A stretch of DNA of 64,000 bases from an uncultured Bacteroides sp. (lineage in GTDB: Bacteria > Bacteroidota > Bacteroidia > Bacteroidales > Bacteroidaceae): assembly GCF_963678425.1 (NCBI RefSeq), contig NZ_OY782855.1, forward strand, positions 2,480,001 to 2,544,000, given 5' to 3'. Shown here in pieces: positions 17,217-25,581 of the stretch (positions within the stretch are counted from its first letter, which is position 1; every line of letters begins with the position of its first letter). The notes beneath the pieces are model-generated. The model ran no database searches. It was not told the origin of the DNA and saw nothing but the letters and a program-made list of their open reading frames with translations. The position numbers and the translations under genes are program-made.

Positions 17217-17271
17217 GCATAAACGAAGAACTTTTTGAGTTTTATGCATAAAAAAAGCTCATTTTATGCAT
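17194..17271. promoter_or_regulatory. Candidate ArgR operator array (four ATGCAT palindromes)
   Basis: ATGCAT occurs at 17194-17199, 17215-17220, 17244-17249 and 17266-17271, nearly always flanked by A/T (TATGCATAA-like). The spacing is 21, 29 and 22 bp: two pairs, each with the two-turn spacing typical of paired ARG boxes. Position over the argR promoter supports an operator; the exact box sequence differs from the E. coli TGAAT...ATTCA form. Confidence 0.7.
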
Positions 17272-17329
17272 TTTCAATCTATAAATATAGAATAGCCCCC
17301 TTTAAAACTCATTATTCTACTTCTAGCGT

Positions 17330-17345
17330 CTGTGAATATTCACAG
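17330..17345. promoter_or_regulatory. 16-bp perfect palindrome upstream of argR
   Basis: CTGTGAATATTCACAG is a perfect palindrome about 170 bases upstream of argR. Its core TGAATATTCA contains both half-sites of the classical ARG box without the usual 4-bp spacer. It could be an operator for ArgR or for another dimeric regulator. Confidence 0.45.
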
Positions 17346-17400
17346 AACGAATTAAAAAACATAAAGAAAGATCAGGCAAAACCAGACGAAACGCTTTTCG

Positions 17401-17482
17401 TTTGATGTATATCTAAGCATGTATTTGATATACATCTAAGCACTCGTTTGATATACATCAAAACCACTCTTTGATGTATATC
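17401..17482. repeat. Four-copy 23-bp-period repeat with alternating orientation
   Basis: A 13-base element starting TTTGAT recurs at 17401, 17424, 17447 and 17470, exactly 23 bp apart. Copies 1 and 4 have the core GATGTATATC; copies 2 and 3 have its reverse complement GATATACATC, always preceded by TTT and separated by 10-bp spacers. A hairpin ACGAAA/TTTCGT (17386-17391 and 17396-17401) abuts the first copy. No coding function is supported. Confidence 0.75.
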
Positions 17483-17550
17483 AAAAAAGAAAAAGAAAAG
17501 CAGAACTTTCAAATATCTGCATGTAGTTTTTTTTATAGCAAAAAGTCTGT

Positions 17551-17739
17551 TCAATGTTTCCTCTCATTCAGCAACCAGAAAGCCAATAACCCAAAGAAGA
17601 TTGCAACTCCGGCACTCAACCATACGGGTACCGTAAATCCATTGACAACAATGGTTACAGCGAATGTAAAACGAATAAGCTGAATAAAGGCCAATATTAA
17701 AAGAAAAATGCCTATAACAAGAGATGCCGGTTTTTTCAT
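17551..17739 (-). CDS. Small two-helix membrane protein
   Basis: A 62-aa hydrophobic protein with two predicted membrane helices (SLVIGIFLLILAFIQLI and WLSAGVAIFFGLLAFWLL) and a short basic tail. The start at 17739 (MKKPASL) is preferred over the ATG at 17754 because GGAGGA lies at the right distance in front of it. It follows hydA by 124 bases on the same strand and might be read through from the hydrogenase operon. I do not recognise the family and no function is proposed. Confidence 0.6.
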   Translation of the reverse strand: MKKPASLVIGIFLLILAFIQLIRFTFAVTIVVNGFTVPVWLSAGVAIFFGLLAFWLLNERKH

Positions 17740-17863
17740 AAGTAATCCTCCCAATTAATATGAGTCAATTTAATCACATTCAATCCTTAAAACAAAGCTC
17801 TAACTAAATAACAATCAGAATATTTATAAGTTCAGAGCAGAACAGTGAAGCAACTTTTGAGGC

Positions 17864-19639
17864 TCACTTCTTATTCCGTGGAGTATAAACTGTGTGAAGT
17901 AATTCGTGAGATTTATGTCCGAGCGGAGCACCAAGAAAATCACGGTATAACGTTTTAATATCTTCATTTTCATGCGATTTACGTAATACTTTTCCTTCAT
18001 CCTCTCTGTAAATTGCCTCAAGCCTCCGCATCCTGATTGCATCATTGACAGGCCGTGGTTGTCCGCCACCACTGATACAACCTCCGGGACAACCCATTAC
18101 TTCAATAAAATGATAGGAACTTATTCCCTTTTTTATATCCTCCATCAACTCAGCAGCCCCTATTAATCCACTAGTAACAGCCACTTTCAGGGTTACTTCC
18201 TCGAGAAATCTGAATTCGGGCAAAGTTTTTTCAATCTTCAGCTCCGCTGTTTTAATCCGCTTAAGACCAATAAGAGGTTTTAAATGGAGCTTCTCCGTTG
18301 GAAGTTCACGTCCTGTAACCAGTTCATACACTGTACGAAGTGCTGCTTCCATCACACCACCGGTTGTTCCAAAAATATCGGCAGCACCAGAAGAAAGTCC
18401 CAAAGGACTGTCAAACTTTCCATCCGGTAAATTCCGAAAGTCAATTCCGGCATCTTTGATCATTCTTCCTAGTTCACGAGTAGTTATTACAGCATCCACG
18501 TTGGCCAATCCATTATTATACATTTCAGGACGGATAATCTCGAATTTCTTGGCTGTGCAAGGCATTACCGAAACCATAAAAATAGATTTCGGATCAATGC
18601 CAACCTTCTCGGCAAAGTAAGATTTGGTCAATGCACCCAACATCATGTGAGGGGATTTGCAACTCGACAAATGGGCCAATTGATCAGGATATTGGTGTTC
18701 AACGTATTTTATCCAACCGGGGCTACAACTTGTGATCATTGGAAGGACAGCCGTTTTCTCCCTCGAAGTAAATATATTCTTTAACCTTTCAAGAAATTCA
18801 GAACCTTCCTCCATGATGGTGAGATCCGCTCCAAAATTGGTATCAAAAACATACTTGAAACCAATTTCATGCAAAGCTGAAGCCATTTTACCAGTCACCA
18901 ATGTACCCGGTTCATAACCAAACAATTCTCCAAGTGTTGCGCGTACAGCCGGAGCTGTCTGAACAATCACAGTTTTTGATTTATCGTACAATGCTTCCCA
19001 TACCTGTTCTGTAGAGTCTTTCTCTTTCAAAGCCCCAACCGGACATACCAAAACACACTGACCGCAATTGGTACAGATTGATTCTCCTAAAAGTTCATCT
19101 TCCGATGGTCCGATGAATGTAGAAAAGCCACGATGGTGGGGATTCATGAGACTAACTCCCTGAATCTGATTACATACCGTTACACACCGGCGACAAAGAA
19201 TACATTTCGAACTATCACGAACAATCGATGGACTTGAATTATCAATAAAGTCTTTCGATTTTGCACCTTCATACTTATATTCATCAATTTGAATCAGATT
19301 GCCGAGTGCCTGTAACTCACAATTCTGGTTTCGCAGGCAAGTAAGGCAATTTCTGGGATGGTCGGAAAGCATCAGTTCATAAATTACTTTCCGCACATTG
19401 CGAACCCGCTCTGAATTGGTATAGATAACCATGCCCTCTTTCGCTTCAGTTATGCAGGATGCCATCAGATTTTTTGCACCATCAACCTCAACCACACAAA
19501 TTCGGCAAGAACCAATCTTGTGAACGTTCTCCAGATAACATAAGTGAGGGATTATAATATTGTTCTGCTTTGCAGCTTCAAAAATGGTAGTTCCCTCTTT
19601 TACCTGAATTGCTTTATTATTTATTACCAGATTTACCAT
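17864..19639 (-). CDS. hydA: [FeFe]-hydrogenase catalytic subunit
   Basis: The 591-aa catalytic subunit makes or uses H2 at the H-cluster in the cytoplasm. An N-terminal [2Fe-2S] ferredoxin domain has Cys34, 45, 48 and 62; His94/Cys98/Cys101/Cys107 bind a [4Fe-4S] cluster; two more [4Fe-4S] clusters use Cys146/149/152/156 and Cys189/192/195/199. The H-cluster motifs are TSCSPGW (303-309), MPCTAKKFE (359-367) and EVMGCPGGCISGGG (513-526). The first differs from the usual TSCCP by one serine. It is the last gene of a compact operon with its NuoF-like and NuoE-like partners and the three maturases, so it should be matured and act in an NAD(P)H-linked complex. Confidence 0.96.
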   Translation of the reverse strand: MVNLVINNKAIQVKEGTTIFEAAKQNNIIIPHLCYLENVHKIGSCRICVVEVDGAKNLMASCITEAKEGMVIYTNSERVRNVRKVIYELMLSDHPRNCLTCLRNQNCELQALGNLIQIDEYKYEGAKSKDFIDNSSPSIVRDSSKCILCRRCVTVCNQIQGVSLMNPHHRGFSTFIGPSEDELLGESICTNCGQCVLVCPVGALKEKDSTEQVWEALYDKSKTVIVQTAPAVRATLGELFGYEPGTLVTGKMASALHEIGFKYVFDTNFGADLTIMEEGSEFLERLKNIFTSREKTAVLPMITSCSPGWIKYVEHQYPDQLAHLSSCKSPHMMLGALTKSYFAEKVGIDPKSIFMVSVMPCTAKKFEIIRPEMYNNGLANVDAVITTRELGRMIKDAGIDFRNLPDGKFDSPLGLSSGAADIFGTTGGVMEAALRTVYELVTGRELPTEKLHLKPLIGLKRIKTAELKIEKTLPEFRFLEEVTLKVAVTSGLIGAAELMEDIKKGISSYHFIEVMGCPGGCISGGGQPRPVNDAIRMRRLEAIYREDEGKVLRKSHENEDIKTLYRDFLGAPLGHKSHELLHTVYTPRNKK

Positions 19640-19645
19640 AATGAT

Positions 19646-22600
19646 TTACTTTTCAGGTGTTAAACGTCTTGAACAGCGTAAGCATCTCATTGATTCGGCA
19701 GTTGCATTCAGTTTATGATAGCCCAGTCGCACTTCATCGAAACATCCTTCCCGCTCTTTCGGATCAAGAGATGGCATCTGAAAGCGCTCATGCTCAACCG
19801 TGATTCCTTCATCAACCCCTCTTGTCGGAATTTTGATAGGCTCACCAATATTTAATGTTCCTGTTCCACCTAAATATTTATCAATGGATCGTGCAGCATT
19901 CTTACCATCAGCAATGGCAGTAATCACCACATCAGAACCACGGGCAATATCTCCTCCGGCAAAAATTCCGGGTTGCGTGGTCATCTGTGTTTCCTGATCA
20001 ACGATAAATGCTCCCCAATCGGTAATTCCTACTTCTCCTTTTGGAATAAAGGGCAAGTCGGAATACTGGCTCACTGCCGGAATAGCCATATCTATATCCA
20101 TCATAAACTTAGAGTTGAGCACCTCTATCGGTATTCGCCGTCCGTCTTTTCCAAACTTTCCTGGCATCATTTTTACACATTCGATTCCTGTAACTTTGCC
20201 CTCTCCGAGAAAACGAACCGGAGCGACCAACTCATGCACAATTACTCCTTCTTCTATCGCGTCTGCAATTTCTCTTTTATCGGCAGGCATCTCTTCCATT
20301 TTCCTTCTATAAAGAATATGCACCTCTTTTGCGCCAAGACGAAGTGCTGACCTTGCGGCATCAATGGCTGTATTTCCACCACCAATGACGGCTACGAGAC
20401 CTTTAACCTTGACCTTTTTATTCAGATTAATGTCTGTCAGGAAATCAAGCCCGTGGTATACCCCACTTTTATCCTCTCCTTCAATGCCTATCTTTCGGGA
20501 AAGCTGCGTGCCAGTTGCAATATATACCGCATCATATTTTGATTTCAGTTCATTGAACATGATGTCTTTTCCAACCTTCGTGTTATAAATGACATTTATT
20601 CCCGACTGAATAATTGAATCAATTTCCTTTCTTAATTCCTCTTTTGGCAATCTGTACTCCGGAATTCCATAAGCCAGTATTCCTCCTGCAACACTTTTCT
20701 CTTCATAGATATCAACCGTATAACCAAGTCTTGCCAGGAAATATCCACAGGTAAGACCGGACGGGCCGGCGCCAATGATACCCACCGATTTTCCGTTTTT
20801 GGGAAAATTAAGGTTTACCAACGGTTCACCCGAATTAAGCACATAATCGGCTGCATAACGTTTTAAATCGGCTATGGCTATTGGTTCGTCAATCTGAGCA
20901 CGGCGGCATTTGCTCTCGCAGGGATGAGTACAAACCCTACCGCAAACAGATGGAAACGGGTTTTCCTGACGAATCAGGTTATAGGCATCACGCACCCTGC
21001 CTGCAGCAATCAAGGCAAGATAACCAGGTACATTAACTTTTGCAGGGCAAGCATTCTGGCAAGGAGCAAGGAATAGATTTCCGCAAACACCCGCACGGCA
21101 ATACTGATGGCTGATATGCTCGTCATATTCTTGCCTGAAATACTTAATGGTACTAAGTACCGGATTAGGAGCCGTCTGACCTAAACCACAAATTGCAGAA
21201 TCCTTAATTGCATTCCCCAATTCAATGAGCAGTTCCACATCGCCTTCTTTTCCTTCTCCACAGGTAATCCGTTCCAGAATTTCCAGCATCCGTTTTGTAC
21301 CGATACGACATGGAACACATTTCCCGCACGATTCATCCTGGACAAAGTCCATAAAGAACCGCGCCATATCAACCATGCACGTATCCTCATCGGTACAAAT
21401 CAAACCACCTGACCCCATAATGGCACCAAGCCGGGTCAGAGATTCGTAATCAATCGGAGTATTTAGATGTTCGGCCGTTAGGCAACCACCCGACGGACCT
21501 CCGGTCTGGGCCATTTTGAATAATTTTCCTCTTGGAATTCCTCCACCCACATCAAAAAGTATCTCACCAAGGGTTGTGCCCATAGGAACTTCGACCAATC
21601 CCTTGTGAACAATAGCTCCGGCAAGCGCAAATACCTTTGTTCCTTTACTTTTCTCAGTTCCAATGGACGAAAACCATCCTGCCCCTTTTAATATGATTTG
21701 GGCTATATTACCCAGTGTTTCTACATTATTGATTACCGTAGGCTTCCCAAACAAACCGCTTTGTACAGGGAATGGTGGCTTTTGCCGGGGTTCTCCCCTC
21801 CTTCCTTCCACTGATTCCATCAATGCAGTTTCTTCTCCACAAACAAAGGCTCCGGCTCCAATTCTTATCTCAATATCAAAACTAAAACTACTTCCAAGAA
21901 TATTAACCCCAAGGAGCCCAAGTTCACGGGCTGACTTAATAGCTATTGTAAGTCTTTCAATCGCAATCGGATATTCAGCCCGGATATAAACTACTCCTTT
22001 GGAAGCGTCAATGGCATATCCGGCAATCAACATACCTTCGATTACCGAATGGGCATCTCCTTCAATCAAGCTGCGATCCATGAATGCCCCCGGATCTCCT
22101 TCATCGGCATTACAGATAAGATATTTCTGATCACTTTTTTCTTTGTTGGCCATTTCCCATTTTACGCCAGTCGGGAATCCAGCGCCGCCACGGCCACGCA
22201 ACCCAGATTTTTTGATTTCGTCAATTATTTCAGTTGAAGTCATCGTAAGGGCTTTGGCCAATGCAAAATATCCATCATGAGCGATATACTCATCCACAGA
22301 AGCATAGTCAATGATTCCGCATTTTTGAAGTACTATCTTTTTCTGATGTTTAAAAAACGGGATATTATTTAAGTTAGGTATAATCTCGCCTGTTTCGCGA
22401 TTTTTATAACAATATTTCTCAGCTATTCTCCCTTCTTTGATATGCTCGTTTACAATCTGTGAAGCGCATGCCGGATTAAGGTTGCAATATAATGTATTGC
22501 CCGGATTTATGATTAAGGTTGGTCCCAGTGTACAAGCGCCCATACACCCTGTCAGGTTTATCCTTACTTTCGACTGAAGATGTTCATGTTCCAATGCCTG

Positions 22601-22744
22601 TTCAAAAGCTTCCTTAAATTTCTTGCAATCAGAGGAAATACACCCCGCCCCATAACAAATATGAGCAGTGAACTGAAATGTCTTTTCTTTATTCAGAAAA
22701 TCATTTCTTATCGCTTCCAAGTCAGTGAGTGTATTGATTTTCAT
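19646..22744 (-). CDS. hydB: Hydrogenase flavoprotein subunit: NuoF-like domain fused to GltD/NfnB-like domain
   Basis: This 1032-aa protein joins two electron-transfer modules. Residues 1-110 hold a thioredoxin-like [2Fe-2S] domain (Cys30, 35, 67, 71). Residues about 140-540 are NuoF: the FMN/NADH site GLRGRGGAGFPTG (181-193), the ICNADEGDPGAF segment, an SLBB-like domain and a [4Fe-4S] site at Cys473/476/479 plus Cys519. From about 550 a complete GltD-type part begins: cysteine-rich N-terminus (561-613), FAD Rossmann motif VGIIGAGPSGLTCG (654-667) and an NADPH Rossmann motif VAVIGGGNTAIDAA. A typical bifurcating HydB ends in ferredoxin domains instead, so this subunit could connect NADH, NADPH and H2. 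It lies 6 bases before hydA. Confidence 0.93.
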   Translation of the reverse strand: MKINTLTDLEAIRNDFLNKEKTFQFTAHICYGAGCISSDCKKFKEAFEQALEHEHLQSKVRINLTGCMGACTLGPTLIINPGNTLYCNLNPACASQIVNEHIKEGRIAEKYCYKNRETGEIIPNLNNIPFFKHQKKIVLQKCGIIDYASVDEYIAHDGYFALAKALTMTSTEIIDEIKKSGLRGRGGAGFPTGVKWEMANKEKSDQKYLICNADEGDPGAFMDRSLIEGDAHSVIEGMLIAGYAIDASKGVVYIRAEYPIAIERLTIAIKSARELGLLGVNILGSSFSFDIEIRIGAGAFVCGEETALMESVEGRRGEPRQKPPFPVQSGLFGKPTVINNVETLGNIAQIILKGAGWFSSIGTEKSKGTKVFALAGAIVHKGLVEVPMGTTLGEILFDVGGGIPRGKLFKMAQTGGPSGGCLTAEHLNTPIDYESLTRLGAIMGSGGLICTDEDTCMVDMARFFMDFVQDESCGKCVPCRIGTKRMLEILERITCGEGKEGDVELLIELGNAIKDSAICGLGQTAPNPVLSTIKYFRQEYDEHISHQYCRAGVCGNLFLAPCQNACPAKVNVPGYLALIAAGRVRDAYNLIRQENPFPSVCGRVCTHPCESKCRRAQIDEPIAIADLKRYAADYVLNSGEPLVNLNFPKNGKSVGIIGAGPSGLTCGYFLARLGYTVDIYEEKSVAGGILAYGIPEYRLPKEELRKEIDSIIQSGINVIYNTKVGKDIMFNELKSKYDAVYIATGTQLSRKIGIEGEDKSGVYHGLDFLTDINLNKKVKVKGLVAVIGGGNTAIDAARSALRLGAKEVHILYRRKMEEMPADKREIADAIEEGVIVHELVAPVRFLGEGKVTGIECVKMMPGKFGKDGRRIPIEVLNSKFMMDIDMAIPAVSQYSDLPFIPKGEVGITDWGAFIVDQETQMTTQPGIFAGGDIARGSDVVITAIADGKNAARSIDKYLGGTGTLNIGEPIKIPTRGVDEGITVEHERFQMPSLDPKEREGCFDEVRLGYHKLNATAESMRCLRCSRRLTPEK

Positions 22745-22771
22745 AGTTTTTTTGATTAGAGTTTTCCTAAC

Positions 22772-23272
22772 CTATTTCAACATCCCCAGAATTCGCTTAA
22801 TTCTGTTTGGATTCACTTGTTTATAAACCTTGCCATTGATGGTCATTGCCGGCGCAAGACCGCAGGAACCAATACAGCGCATTACAGTAAGCGAATACTT
22901 CCTGTCGTCGGTAGTTTCGCCCACATCTATACCCAATTCGTCTTTCAATCTATTTAGCACATCCTTTCCTCCACGAACATAGCAAGCCGTTCCCAAACAT
23001 ACAGAAATAGTATATTCCCCTTTTGGCTTAGTTGAAAAAAAAGAGTAAAACGTTAAAACGCTGTTTACCTTCGAAACAGACAGTTCCATTTCGTCAGCTA
23101 TAAAGCTCTGCACTTCAGCAGGAAGGAAACCAAAAATGGCCTGCGCCATATGCAAGATCTGAATCAGATTACTCTCTTTCCGATCGTAATCGTCAATCAC
23201 ATTTTTAAGAAGATTATATTTTTCTTCTTCCGTCAGCATGTGAACATTGCATGTTTGGTCTTCGGTTAACAT
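22772..23272 (-). CDS. hydC: Hydrogenase NuoE-like [2Fe-2S] subunit
   Basis: This 166-aa thioredoxin-like ferredoxin is the NuoE/HydC-type partner of the flavin subunit. It has the helical N-terminal bundle (ILHMAQAIFGFLPAEVQ) and four cluster cysteines in SVCLGTACYVRGG and VMRCIGSCGLAPA. It passes electrons between the NuoF-like flavin and the hydrogenase. An internal ATG 11 codons downstream is a possible alternative start. It is placed 27 bases before hydB and 14 bases after hydE, within the same operon. Confidence 0.92.
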   Translation of the reverse strand: MLTEDQTCNVHMLTEEEKYNLLKNVIDDYDRKESNLIQILHMAQAIFGFLPAEVQSFIADEMELSVSKVNSVLTFYSFFSTKPKGEYTISVCLGTACYVRGGKDVLNRLKDELGIDVGETTDDRKYSLTVMRCIGSCGLAPAMTINGKVYKQVNPNRIKRILGMLK

Positions 23273-23286
23273 CTGGATTATTATGT

Positions 23287-24369
23287 TTATTTCCTTTTAA
23301 TAAAATGTATTGAATCGCCATAATCATTGTACGCAATTTCTTCGCCAATCATTCTAATTCTCTTTTCGAGAAAGTTCAGACAATCATCAGTATCTTCATT
23401 AATACATGCTTTGTTATCATAAAGAAGATAGCTGCTTCTGTATTTTAGCGGTGTGAGGTTAGGCATCATAACATTTGCACCGGCTTTCAGTCCAGCCTCC
23501 CTCCCCAAAGGAACAATTGACTGAAGAGCTGTTGTCGATGCAATGTTTATATCCGGCATCATGATTCTTAAAACAGCAATCATGCGAATGGATAAATTAA
23601 ACCGTTCCATTGCAGGCATCAGTAAATCTTTATGATTGTACAATGGCGTATCAGCATGTTCAAGATACGGCCCCATACCCACCATATCAATATCCCTTTC
23701 TTTTATAAACAATAAATCGTCTGTAAGGTTCTCAATTGTTTGAAAAGGCAGACCAATCATCACTCCGGTACCTGTCATATAGCCAGCTTTCTGAATATTT
23801 TCGATACATTTCAGACGTACCTTAAAACTATGTAAATCATCAACTGGATGTATTTTTTTATAAAGATCTTCGCTACTGGTTTCAATCCTCAGCAAATACC
23901 TTTGGGCACCCGCATCAAACCATCTTTGATATGTTTCTAATGATTGCTCACCAAGAGAGAGCGTAATACGAAATTCAGGGTTAGTAGCTTTTTTAATTTT
24001 AGTTATTAGTGCTGTTATTCTTTTTATAAAATCCACGCTGCTTAATTCTCCTGACTGGAGAACGATTCCTGTAAGCTGCTTTCTCTGTGCAAAATCAACA
24101 ACCTCAAGAATTTCTTCATCAGTCATTGAATATCTTGATGCTTTAGAATTCTCCCTTCTTATGCCACAATAATAACAGTTTTTTCTACAATAGTTGGAAA
24201 ACTCAATTAACCCCCTCAGAAATACCCTCTTGCCAATCGTACTTTCTTTTATTGAATAGGCTTTCTTTATTAACAGCTCCTGATCGCCTTTATCTGTAAT
24301 AGAAAGTAAACGAATAATATCCTGCTTTGAGAGTTCCTGCTGATTTAATATTTCGTTCACCGTTATCAT
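23287..24369 (-). CDS. hydE: [FeFe]-hydrogenase maturase, radical SAM protein
   Basis: HydE is a radical SAM enzyme that helps build the bridging dithiolate ligand of the H-cluster. The 360-aa protein has the cluster motif CRKNCYYC with Cys61, 65 and 68, followed by GIRREN, and a full TIM barrel with MIGLPFQT and GAQRYLLRIE. The length and order agree with HydE; the biotin-synthase-like fold is shared with other radical SAM enzymes, but the neighbours hydF and hydG make the assignment secure. The gap to hydF is 3 bases. Confidence 0.95.
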   Translation of the reverse strand: MITVNEILNQQELSKQDIIRLLSITDKGDQELLIKKAYSIKESTIGKRVFLRGLIEFSNYCRKNCYYCGIRRENSKASRYSMTDEEILEVVDFAQRKQLTGIVLQSGELSSVDFIKRITALITKIKKATNPEFRITLSLGEQSLETYQRWFDAGAQRYLLRIETSSEDLYKKIHPVDDLHSFKVRLKCIENIQKAGYMTGTGVMIGLPFQTIENLTDDLLFIKERDIDMVGMGPYLEHADTPLYNHKDLLMPAMERFNLSIRMIAVLRIMMPDINIASTTALQSIVPLGREAGLKAGANVMMPNLTPLKYRSSYLLYDNKACINEDTDDCLNFLEKRIRMIGEEIAYNDYGDSIHFIKRK

Positions 24370-24372
24370 ACA

Positions 24373-25569
24373 TCAACTCATAAAAGGAGCAATAGCCCTG
24401 TCAAAAATTCCATTTATCCAGGCAATGGTTAATCCATAGTTAGTAACCGGGACACCTGCTTCAATGGCATCAGACAGGCGACTGAAAACCTGTTTCCGGG
24501 TTATCATGCAACTACCGCATTGAATGATTAATGCATAATCCGTTACCGGATTTTTAATTTCATCCAGACCAGTAACTACATCAAATTCCAGTTGCTTATG
24601 AGTAAACTCTTTCAGCCAACGGGGAATCTTAAATCGCCCGATATCGTCGCAGCTCACCTGATGAGTGCACGATTCCAGAATCAATACCCTATCGCCATCT
24701 TTTAGATTTGAAATCTTTTTCGCCCCTTTCACATATTCATTGAAAGGCCCGCGCATGTGGGCAAAAGCAACGCTAAATCCGGTTAACGGAATATCGGAAG
24801 GGATAATCTTGTTTACCAACTTGAAAGCCTGACTGTCAGTAATAACCAATTTAGGCTTGAGAGAGGTGTTTTGTAGAAATAATTCCAGTTCTGTTTTTTC
24901 TACCACAATATTAATGGCCCCATTATCGAGCACATCACGAATAGCCATTACCTCAGGTAGAATCAGTCGTCCTTCAGGGGCTTCCGAATCTGTAGAAGTA
25001 ATAAGCAGAACAATGTCACCACGGCTGATAATTCCTTTCAATAAAGATGGATTCTGATAAGCCGTTTCGGGGATGATGCTTTTGAGCGTTTCAATAACAC
25101 AGTCCATATTGGAATTTGTCTTTGCGCTAAACTCTACAATCGGAGTATTTGTATACTGCTGAATTTCTTTGATTGTACTATTTACCAAAGGTTCAACATC
25201 GGTTTTGTTATGCACAATCAGACAGGGAATATTATATCTGCTAAATTTCCGGATCAGCATTTCGTCAAACTCATCAAACGTATTATCGGATATAAGTAAC
25301 ACTGCACAGTCTATCTGCTTGATAACATCCAATGTTTTTGCAATTCTTTTTTCACCAAGCTCTCCACTGTCATCAATACCTGCAGTATCAATAATGATGG
25401 AAGGCCCGACGCCTAATATTTCCATTGACTTTTTTACAGGGTCGGTTGTTGTGCCTGCAACTTCAGACACAATGGCAACTTCCATTCCTGTAAGGGCATT
25501 AATGAATGAGCTCTTGCCGACATTTCTCCGCCCAAAAATTCCGATGTGTGGTTTTAAATCCCTGCCCAT
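24373..25569 (-). CDS. hydF: [FeFe]-hydrogenase maturation GTPase
   Basis: HydF is the GTPase scaffold on which the diiron subcluster is assembled before transfer to HydA. The 398-aa protein has the P-loop GRRNVGKSS (13-21), DTAGIDD (G3) and HNKTD (G4). The C-terminal part holds the [4Fe-4S] ligands: CTH in LESCTHQVSCDD and CGSC further on, the CxH...CxxC pattern of HydF. Dimerisation and cluster domains look complete. It is between hydG (12-base gap) and hydE (3-base gap). Confidence 0.95.
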   Translation of the reverse strand: MGRDLKPHIGIFGRRNVGKSSFINALTGMEVAIVSEVAGTTTDPVKKSMEILGVGPSIIIDTAGIDDSGELGEKRIAKTLDVIKQIDCAVLLISDNTFDEFDEMLIRKFSRYNIPCLIVHNKTDVEPLVNSTIKEIQQYTNTPIVEFSAKTNSNMDCVIETLKSIIPETAYQNPSLLKGIISRGDIVLLITSTDSEAPEGRLILPEVMAIRDVLDNGAINIVVEKTELELFLQNTSLKPKLVITDSQAFKLVNKIIPSDIPLTGFSVAFAHMRGPFNEYVKGAKKISNLKDGDRVLILESCTHQVSCDDIGRFKIPRWLKEFTHKQLEFDVVTGLDEIKNPVTDYALIIQCGSCMITRKQVFSRLSDAIEAGVPVTNYGLTIAWINGIFDRAIAPFMS

Positions 25570-25581
25570 AATCTATATGAA

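Noticed and set aside
17401..17482. CRISPR array
   Set aside because: The repeats are only 13 bases with 10-base spacers, two of them have inverted cores, and no cas genes are near.
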